A DNA stretch of 11,639 nt from UBA6109 sp035366835 (lineage in GTDB: Bacteria > Desulfobacterota > Syntrophia > Syntrophales > UBA6109): the NCBI GenBank assembly GCA_035366835.1, contig DAOSIS010000053.1:1-11639 (forward strand). Direction: 5' to 3'. Shown one piece after another: positions 7,043-11,639 of the stretch. The position numbers were made by a program, and so were the translations under genes. A model generated the notes under the pieces. That model did not search any database. It saw nothing but the letters and a program-made list of their open reading frames with translations, and was not told the DNA's origin. Position 1 is the first letter of the stretch. Each line of letters opens with the position of its first letter.

Positions 7043-8308
7043 TCAGAACAGACGCCGGGACGGAACAGCCCATATTTCCGGATCAGCCAGACGTTTGATC
7101 GCATCACCTGTGTAGATCACCATTCCTCCCCGCCATCGGCCCCCGAGCCCCCGGGCAACCTCCCTGATCGCCGTCACGTCTTTCGGGGCGAGAACGGGCC
7201 GGTTCTTTATCTCCATCCCGACAACGCCGGCAGCCGTTTCCAGCAAGATGTCCACCTCCAGACCGGAACGGGTGCGGTAGAAGAAGAGTTCGCCTTCCCG
7301 TCCGGCCGTCTTCATCCATTTCATGAATTCTCCGACCACCATCGTCTCGTACATTTCGCCGGTCGCATCGCCGGCGATACCCGCAAGTGAACGGAGAAGG
7401 CCGATGTCCAGCCAGTAGACTTTGGGAGTCTTGATCGCCGTGCTGGTGAGATTGGCACGGTAGGGGGGTAGCAGAAGAGTCTGGTAGGAGAGGCGGAGGT
7501 ACTCCAGGTAGCGCCGGGCCGTATCCACGCTGATGGCGGCGTCGCGAGCCAACTCGGAGTAATTGAGAAGGCAGCCCGAACGCAGAGCCGTGAGCCGCTG
7601 GAATTTCCGAAACGGCGCGAGATCGTCCAGACGGGCCAGGTCGCCGAGGTCCCGTTCCAGATAGGTATAACCGTAATCCTTCAGCCACTGCGCCCGTTCC
7701 TCGTCGGTCAGGGGCAGAAGTCCCGGCATTCCTCCCCATCGGAGAAGATGCTTTTCCGCACGGCGCGCCTCTTGCTCCTCGCGGTCCAGCAGAACGCCGG
7801 GGACGTTGCCGAGGATGTCCTTGAGCGGCGCTTCGGTAAAGAGGCGGTCAGCAAGGGGAGGCGAAGGCGGGGTGCCGGATGAATCACGGGCGCCCTCATG
7901 GAGTTCGCTCATCATCAGGGGCCAGAGTTCCAAGAGAGAAACGCGGCCGGCAAGCGTTTCCCGGACCCGCTTCAGCATCGGAATCTGGCTGGAACCAAGG
8001 AGCACGCTGAAATTAAGATCTCCGCCATCATAAGCGTACTTGACTTTTTCAAAGACCAGGGGCTCCTTCTGCGCCTCGTCGAGAATGGCCGTGCCCACGT
8101 CCCTCGCCCAAGACGCGGAGGCAACGGCGCGAACCGCCTCCCTGTTTTCCGGGGCATCGAGATTGATGTAATTCAGGCGGGGATATGCAGCCTTGACCAG
8201 AGTCGTCTTTCCCGTCTGCCGGGCGCCGGTGACGATGACCAGGCGTCTTTGAGAATGATCAGGAAGTCGTCGCGTCATAAAACGATATTTCTGTATATTA
8301 TCGCTCAT
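7043..8308 (-). CDS. AAA/DUF4143 ATPase (AAA_14 type), 421 aa
   Basis: The N-terminal P-loop ATPase has Walker A GARQTGKTT (28-36), Walker B AILDEAQ (74-80) and a sensor-like LLGSSQIP (103-110). WGGMPGLLPLTDEE (191-204) lies mid-protein. The C-terminal DUF4143 domain has a PD-(D/E)XK-like set: Glu327, Asp353 in LEVDILLE, and Glu366/Lys368 in GMEIKN. Such proteins are common, often multi-copy, and usually of unknown biological role. They are often found in accessory DNA. The length is normal. The ATG at 8306-8308 lies eight nt after a good -10 box, so its message would be nearly leaderless. A second in-frame ATG (residue 11) is possible. Neither has a clear Shine-Dalgarno sequence. The stop is 22 bp before the hydrolase start, so this promoter could also drive the hydrolase and the genes beyond it. 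Confidence 0.92.
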   Translation of the reverse strand: MSDNIQKYRFMTRRLPDHSQRRLVIVTGARQTGKTTLVKAAYPRLNYINLDAPENREAVRAVASASWARDVGTAILDEAQKEPLVFEKVKYAYDGGDLNFSVLLGSSQIPMLKRVRETLAGRVSLLELWPLMMSELHEGARDSSGTPPSPPLADRLFTEAPLKDILGNVPGVLLDREEQEARRAEKHLLRWGGMPGLLPLTDEERAQWLKDYGYTYLERDLGDLARLDDLAPFRKFQRLTALRSGCLLNYSELARDAAISVDTARRYLEYLRLSYQTLLLPPYRANLTSTAIKTPKVYWLDIGLLRSLAGIAGDATGEMYETMVVGEFMKWMKTAGREGELFFYRTRSGLEVDILLETAAGVVGMEIKNRPVLAPKDVTAIREVARGLGGRWRGGMVIYTGDAIKRLADPEIWAVPSRRLF

Positions 8309-8325
8309 GATCGTAAATTATACAG
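8291..8325. promoter_or_regulatory. Inverted repeat over the -10 box and start codon
   Basis: CTGTATA (8291-8297) and TATACAG (8319-8325) are perfect inverted arms separated by 21 bp, centred on base 8308, the A of the ATG. One arm overlaps the -10 box and the other lies in codons 4-6. The spacing, with arm centres 28 bp apart, could suit a dimeric repressor or a hairpin in the message. This is inference from symmetry only. Confidence 0.4.
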
Positions 8326-8344
8326 GAATTTCTTGCTGGTTCAA
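8309..8344 (-). promoter_or_regulatory. Sigma70-type promoter of the first AAA/DUF4143 ATPase
   Basis: On the minus strand TTGAAC (8344-8339), a 16-bp spacer and a perfect TATAAT (8322-8317) are followed by eight bases and the ATG. Transcription is expected to begin within one to three bases of the ATG. Confidence 0.7.
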
Positions 8345-8438
8345 GAACTATCTTTCTGACTCTCTCAGATCTTTCTCTCGACCGGAGTCGCGCTCATCGT
8401 GCCGTGCAGATTGCAAATTCAAGTTGCATAATGCTCCA

Positions 8439-8487
8439 TGCGGATAATATGCAGTGATGATGCAAATCGTGTAAGCGGAAAAGTCGG
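8439..8487. repeat. Diverged copy of the TGCGGATAA-type repeat in the gap between ATPase genes
   Basis: This 49-bp stretch aligns without gaps with 10696-10744 at about 36 of 49 positions. It shares TGCGGATAA, ATGCAGT, TGCAAAT and TGTAAGC. Just before it, TTGCATAAT (8424-8432) and ATGATGCAA (8456-8464) form inverted ends. Apart from this, the promoter and the half-unit at 8515-8580, I see nothing in the 328-bp gap 8309-8636. Confidence 0.55.
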
Positions 8488-8514
8488 CGACAGCGCGAAT
8501 ACAGCACTTCCTCC

Positions 8515-8580
8515 TGTCATGCCCGCGCCAGCGGCATCCAGTGTCTTTGAGTTTCCTTCCGTTTCCGGTTTGCGCCAAGG
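8515..8580 (+). repeat. Decayed composite palindromic unit
   Basis: The left half-unit TGTCATGCCCGCGCCAGC leads into GGCATCCAG and then TGTCTTTGAGTTTCC, the usual start of the composite centre. The centre ends in GCGCCAAGG, and the right half-unit is missing or unrecognisable. The stem also has a damaged arm (GCCCGC against GCGGC). Confidence 0.65.
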
Positions 8581-8636
8581 GGTCGGCCATATAGCGGGAG
8601 ATAAGGAGTTGCTTCATCAGATCGGATAAATCCGTG

Positions 8637-9917
8637 TCACCCGCCCAGGAGCCAGCGCCACACGGGGCGGACGCTGATTTTGATCCCGTCAGCTTCTTCC
8701 TCCCACTCCTGGTCGTCCGTCAGGATCGTTCCTTCGGTCATATCCAGGCGCCGGCATGCCGCCGTCAGGCCGCCCGTTTCCCGCGGCCGGTTTGCATCCG
8801 TCAACTCCCGGCAGACCTGAAAGGCGGCCAATCGCGCCCCCTCTCCCTCCTTGACGATAAAGTCGCACTCCTGCTTATCCTCAAAATAAAAAACCTCCCC
8901 GCCCCTGCGCGCCAGTTCGATGAAAACGATATTCTCCAGAATTCGGCCCGCGTCTTCCGAAGCGACCCGGCGGCACAATCCCGTATCGGCGGGGTAGATC
9001 TTGACCGGATTTCTGCTTCTCTTATACGACGATTCGGAGAATTTCCGAACCGCGAAGATCAACATGCTCTCCTCAAAATGATGAAAGTACTGGAAAAGGA
9101 GGTCCTTCGAGAAGGGGAAAAGATCCTTGTATTGCCTGTAGAATGCCGTCAGGGAAAGGCGTGTCGCGAAGGAGGAGAAGAGCTTATCCGAAAGGGCGTC
9201 GAACAGGGGAATGTTGGTCATGCCATACCGCTCGACGAGGTCCCGAAAGAACATCGCCCGCAGATATTCCTGCAACAGCTTCGTTTTGTCCAGGGGAGCG
9301 GCGGCCAGCGCCGTCTCGGGAAACCCGCCCCACCGTGCATATTCGGCGAAAAGCCGTTTCGTTTCGATCTTTCGCGTTCCGAAAAGTATCTCGTTCCGCT
9401 CCGCGCTCCCCTGCCGCAACCGCAGAAATTCAGAGAAAGAAAACGGGAAAACCGCCACACTCCATGCCCGCCCCCGGATCGCCGTATCGACCTCAAGGGG
9501 CATCAGCTTCGAAGAGGAACCGGTGACGTACACCACCGCATTTTCCCTCTCCGTGACCCGCCGGCAGAACCTTTCCCAGTCTTTGACATGCTGTATTTCA
9601 TCGAAGAGATAAACGATCCTTCCCGCCGCCTCCGGCCGGAGTTCCAGGAATGCCTCCTGAATCGTCGTAAAATCGGGGGCCGTGAAGCCTGCCAGGCGAT
9701 CGTCCTCGAAATCCAGATACAAAGCCGCATCGGGGTTTCTGCGGAAGATATCGTAGAGGATGAAGGTCTTGCCGCTCCGCCGGATGCCGTAGAGGATCAC
9801 CGTTTTTCCGGGCGCCGTGACGTCCGCTGCCGCACGCGGAACGATCCCGGTTATGGACTCCAGGATGAAGGTCCGGCTCGACAGGATCATTTCCTTAATA
9901 ATATTATTCGATATCAT
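8637..9917 (-). CDS. AAA/DUF4143 ATPase (AAA_14 type), 426 aa, divergent from its neighbour
   Basis: Walker A is GIRRSGKTFIL (44-54), Walker B VYLFDEIQH (102-110), and a sensor segment VTGSSSKLM lies at 131-139. RWGGFPE (195-201) marks the same region as in the other ATPase. The DUF4143 domain keeps Glu328 and Asp352 (ECDFIV) but has FQVCRE (366-371) where the neighbour has MEIK. The PD-(D/E)XK-like lysine is therefore absent and nuclease chemistry is unlikely. The two ATPases are clearly different subfamilies, not a recent duplication. The start ATG at 9915-9917 has AAGGA five to six nt upstream. That ribosome site is one arm of a palindrome that is repeated upstream (9923-9972), suggesting tight control. 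The role is unknown. It lies in repeat-rich accessory DNA next to an AbiE remnant. Confidence 0.92.
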   Translation of the reverse strand: MISNNIIKEMILSSRTFILESITGIVPRAAADVTAPGKTVILYGIRRSGKTFILYDIFRRNPDAALYLDFEDDRLAGFTAPDFTTIQEAFLELRPEAAGRIVYLFDEIQHVKDWERFCRRVTERENAVVYVTGSSSKLMPLEVDTAIRGRAWSVAVFPFSFSEFLRLRQGSAERNEILFGTRKIETKRLFAEYARWGGFPETALAAAPLDKTKLLQEYLRAMFFRDLVERYGMTNIPLFDALSDKLFSSFATRLSLTAFYRQYKDLFPFSKDLLFQYFHHFEESMLIFAVRKFSESSYKRSRNPVKIYPADTGLCRRVASEDAGRILENIVFIELARRGGEVFYFEDKQECDFIVKEGEGARLAAFQVCRELTDANRPRETGGLTAACRRLDMTEGTILTDDQEWEEEADGIKISVRPVWRWLLGG

Positions 9918-9922
9918 ATTAC

Positions 9923-9972
9923 GTCCTTATTTAAAGGACAATAAATCACATTTATGTCCTTATGTAAAGGAT
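9923..9972 (-). promoter_or_regulatory. Twin operator-like palindromes over promoter and ribosome site of the second ATPase
   Basis: Two 17-bp palindromes, GTCCTTATTTAAAGGAC (9923-9939) and GTCCTTATGTAAAGGAT (9956-9972), lie 33 bp apart, about three helical turns. On the minus strand TTTACA inside the distal one (9968-9963) is a possible -35. Seventeen bp later TTTATT (9945-9940) is a weak -10. The transcript would begin within the proximal palindrome, whose downstream arm is the AAGGAC ribosome site. Confidence 0.6.
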
Positions 9973-10030
9973 AAAAATGAAAACGCTTGTTATTCCAAGT
10001 CGCTGCACGCGCCATACATCCTTCCTCTCC

Positions 10031-10157
10031 GTCGTGCCCTGCGCAAGCGGGAATCCAGACTCCGTTCCTGTCGTCCCCGCGTAGGTGGGGACCCAACTGA
10101 TCCCCCGCGGGCGGGGCGCCAGCCGATTTTGTCGTCCCCGCGTAGGTGGGGACCCAG
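10031..10157 (+). repeat. Three palindromic half-units in the same orientation
   Basis: A degraded half-unit lies at 10031-10058 (GTCGTGCCCTGCGCAAGC, then GGGAATCCAG). Two near-identical ones at 10069-10095 and 10130-10157 share TGTCGTCCCCGCGTAGGTGG. The last two have a GTAG loop instead of GAAA, with a T-G mismatch next to it. Together with the composites below they occupy most of the gene-free stretch 9973-10695. Confidence 0.75.
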
Positions 10158-10207
10158 CGCTCTGTTTATCCCCGAGGCCTGGGCTTACAGGCAGGTGGGA
10201 AATCCTT

Positions 10208-10307
10208 TGTCATGCCCGCGAAAGCGGGCATCCAGATTCTTTGAGTCTTTGCCTGCCGCACCCGGCGGGTAACCAGAGAGCTGGACCCCCGCTTTCGCGG
10301 GGGTGAC
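10208..10307 (+). repeat. Composite palindromic unit
   Basis: Its left half-unit TGTCATGCCCGCGAAAGC is followed by GTCTTTGCCTGCCGCACCCG and GCGGGTAACCA. The right half-unit is inverted, CTGGACCCCCGCTTTCGC and GGGGGTGAC. It is about 100 bp long and stands as the best-preserved full unit in this gap. Confidence 0.85.
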
Positions 10308-10340
10308 GTGTGAATGTGGTACGCATCGAACTGCCCCCGC

Positions 10341-10638
10341 GCTGGACCCCCGCTTTCGCGGGGGTGACAGCGGTGGTTTATTTGTCATTCCCCGGTTTTT
10401 CTTTGTCATGCCCTCGAAAGCGGGCATCCAGAGTTTTGAGTCTTTTCCTGCCGCACCCGGCGGGTAGCAAGAGAGCTGGACCCCCGCTTTCGCGGGGGTG
10501 ACAGCGGTGGTTTATTTGTCATTCCCCGTTTTTTTCTTTGTCATGCCCTCGAAAGCGGGCATCCAGAGTCTTGAGTCTTTGCCTGCCGCACCCGGCGGGT
10601 AACCAGAGAGCTGGACCCCCGCTTTCGCGGGGGTGACA
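10341..10638 (+). repeat. 134/135-bp tandem duplication containing two composite units
   Basis: GCTGGACCCCCGC starts at 10341, 10475 and 10610, so two full periods (134 and 135 bp) are followed by a partial third. Each period holds a right half-unit, the linker GCGGTGGTTTATTTGTC and most of a composite (10404-10503 and 10539-10638). The copies differ at only a few bases, including one in a T-run. Confidence 0.85.
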
Positions 10639-10695
10639 GAGAAGATGCGGGGGTGACAGAAGAAGACACGCGGACGACGGCTGTTTCGTTGGTTT

Positions 10696-10818
10696 TGCGG
10701 ATAAGATGCAGTCACAGTGCAAATTATGTAAGCAAGAAGTCCGGACCCAAAGGCCGCCTTGACTTTCGACGTGCCGAGAACGTCACAGTGCAAATTATGC
10801 AAGCAAGAAGTCCGGACC
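10696..10818 (+). repeat. 37-bp direct repeat, two copies 71 bp apart, next to the AbiE remnant
   Basis: Bases 10711-10747 and 10782-10818 are both GTCACAGTGCAAATTATG followed by a single variable base (T or C) and AAGCAAGAAGTCCGGACC, so there is one mismatch in 37. The second copy contains TGCAAATTATGCA, nearly a palindrome. It ends six bases before the AbiEii stop codon. A diverged third copy with its upstream flank lies at 8439-8487. Confidence 0.8.
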
Positions 10819-10823
10819 ACTGG

Positions 10824-11426
10824 TCATCCCGCGAGGCCTTTCGACACTCCCTGCCAGTACTCGCGGAACGTGGCGACGCGCTCCCGCTGTTCTGCGGAAA
10901 ACAGGAACGGTTCTACATCCCTGGCCAAGGCATTCAGGTCAAGTTCCGCAAGCCTTTCGCTGAAACGGCGCAGGAACTCCGTCCGATCCAAACCGAGCAT
11001 CCTTTCGGCATAGGCGAAATCGGGGGGGGCGATGCCCATCAGGAAGGAAACGTCGTAGATATCCCGTCCCTTCTCTCGTTTGCGGCTGAGGACCGTCATC
11101 ATCTTCTGGGCCAGCAGTACGCCGGCCGGAGCTGCCGGAATCCGCCGGTAGACCCCGAACTTGTTCAGGAAGAAAGTCTCCGGCCCATAGGTCTTTTCTT
11201 TCGCCTCACTGTCGATCCGTATCAGGATCTTTCTGTCGGCGTCACGGGTCAAACCGGCGCGCTGGAAGATTTCCGGAAAACGGATATAGAAGTGATAGGC
11301 GCCCTTTTCGACGAGCCTGTATTCGACCAGGAAACCCTTGTATTCCATGTCCCGGCAGGCTTTTTTCAGCAGCCCTTCAAACTGCGCAAAGGAAAGGCCG
11401 AAGTTGTCGAAGTCCAGATCCTCAGC
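10824..11426 (-). pseudogene. AbiEii-type nucleotidyltransferase toxin, missing its N-terminus
   Basis: The frame runs from about AEDLDFDNFGLSFAQFEG to GVSKGLAG and stops with TGA at 10824-10826. DLDFD matches the end of the AbiEii nucleotidyltransferase motif (usually preceded by a Gly-Gly segment and R-S-E). LLAQKMMTVLSRKREKGRD with IYDVSFLMG is the typical downstream AbiEii motif. The family normally has about 40-50 residues ahead of DLDF, including the nucleotide-binding Gly-Ser/Gly region. Here they are absent and the upstream bases encode AbiEi in another frame. A start at the internal ATG 11346-11348 would give 174 residues without the catalytic motif. An intact toxin would transfer a nucleotide to a cellular target and be countered by AbiEi. 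This remnant is very likely inactive. Confidence 0.8.
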
Positions 11427-11639
11427 GCCACACTCTCGACCCGGTTTCTCCGGACCTGCGTGGACACGCCGTAAAATGAAAGTGCGCTGCCCAGAGAGAC
11501 GTATGACGGAACCTGCAGGTGGTTGGCCAGCCGAAACAAATCCTTCTCCGAAAGCCTTCTCCAGTTTTCCTCCAGGACGTAGAAGTCCTTCTTCACGCGT
11601 ACGAACAGGCCTCTTCCAACGTAGCGGCTGCAGAGCACG
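11427..11639 (-). pseudogene. AbiEi-type antitoxin, only N-terminal part, cut off by the deletion (5' end outside window)
   Basis: The frame is open from the window edge and reads GRGLFVRVKKDFYVLEENW, then LANHLQVPSYVSLGSALSFYG and VRRNRVESVAL. This is the winged-helix N-terminal region and the SYVSLxSAL-xxYG motif typical of AbiEi, the antitoxin and autorepressor of AbiE systems. AbiEi proteins normally continue for well over 100 more residues. Here the homology ends near 11425 and the frame runs into the AbiEii coding region in the wrong phase, stopping at TGA 11366-11368 after about 20 unrelated residues (LRIWTSTTSAFP...). The antitoxin thus lacks its C-terminal domain. The 5' end is beyond the window. 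Confidence 0.75.

Noticed and set aside
3766..7098. Long plus-strand open frames (3766-5250 and 5347-7098) opposite the hydrolase gene
   Set aside because: Neither has a recognisable domain, and both run through the repeats, which lack stops in several frames. The minus strand has a signal peptide, ribosome site and family motifs.
7021..7107. Upstream ATG at 7107 as start of the hydrolase
   Set aside because: It would overlap the end of the ATPase gene and put 29 residues without signal-peptide character ahead of a well-formed signal peptide that has its own GGAGG.
8634..9944. 436-codon open frame on the plus strand
   Set aside because: It mirrors the second ATPase codon for codon. The ATPase has Walker motifs, while the mirror frame has no domain.
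10031..10638. CRISPR array
   Set aside because: Repeats are regularly spaced, but the segments between them are themselves repeated or low-complexity. Units occur in both orientations and also inside a gene, and no cas gene is present.

Overview
The window is high in GC and comes from a bacterium. The gene content (an O-antigen-ligase-type membrane protein, a secreted glycoside-hydrolase-like protein, AAA/DUF4143 ATPases and AbiE remnants) and the heavy load of 'SRFRGND'-type palindromic repeats fit a deltaproteobacterial/Desulfobacterota genome, for example a Syntrophia-like one. There is no rRNA or housekeeping marker here, so that placement is a weak inference.

Layout. Positions 3-98 (+) hold the last codons of an unrecognised gene. 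All other genes are on the minus strand. In their direction of transcription, from high to low coordinates, they are: a deletion-fused AbiEi/AbiEii toxin-antitoxin remnant (11639-10824); a repeat-packed 0.9-kb gap; an AAA/DUF4143 ATPase behind twin operator-like palindromes (9917-8637); a 0.3-kb gap with repeat debris; a second AAA/DUF4143 ATPase behind a strong sigma70-like promoter (8308-7043); a secreted two-barrel glycoside-hydrolase-like protein of 1291 residues (7020-3145); a Wzy/WaaL-type O-antigen ligase or polymerase (2991-838); and a 95-residue GIY-YIG nuclease (656-369). The hydrolase and ligase look like the end of an exopolysaccharide locus. The ATPases and AbiE genes look like accessory, mobile cargo.

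The main signal is a repeat system. A palindromic half-unit (about 27 bp, core ATTCCC-N8-GGGAAT, loop usually GAAA or GGAA) occurs alone, as tandem 21-nt 'arm' arrays, and as about 100-bp composite units in which two half-units face each other across a conserved 40-50 bp centre. These elements fill every larger intergenic gap except the 22 bp before the hydrolase. They have also entered the hydrolase gene three times, adding about 433 codons (one third of the protein) without breaking its reading frame. Inside the gene the arm spacings are all multiples of three (12, 18 and 21). Outside it they drift to 20 and 22. A 245-bp stretch is identical in two of the three inserts.

The GIY-YIG nuclease gene is itself bracketed by two inverted half-units, giving the same topology as the 100-bp composite with a gene in the middle. 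GIY-YIG single-strand nucleases that act on dRS3/NTS-like repeats are known from Neisseria (Ssn family, from memory). I propose that this gene and the palindromes are a nuclease-target pair and that the composites may be non-autonomous derivatives. The in-frame colonisation of a structural gene parallels the Rickettsia palindromic elements.
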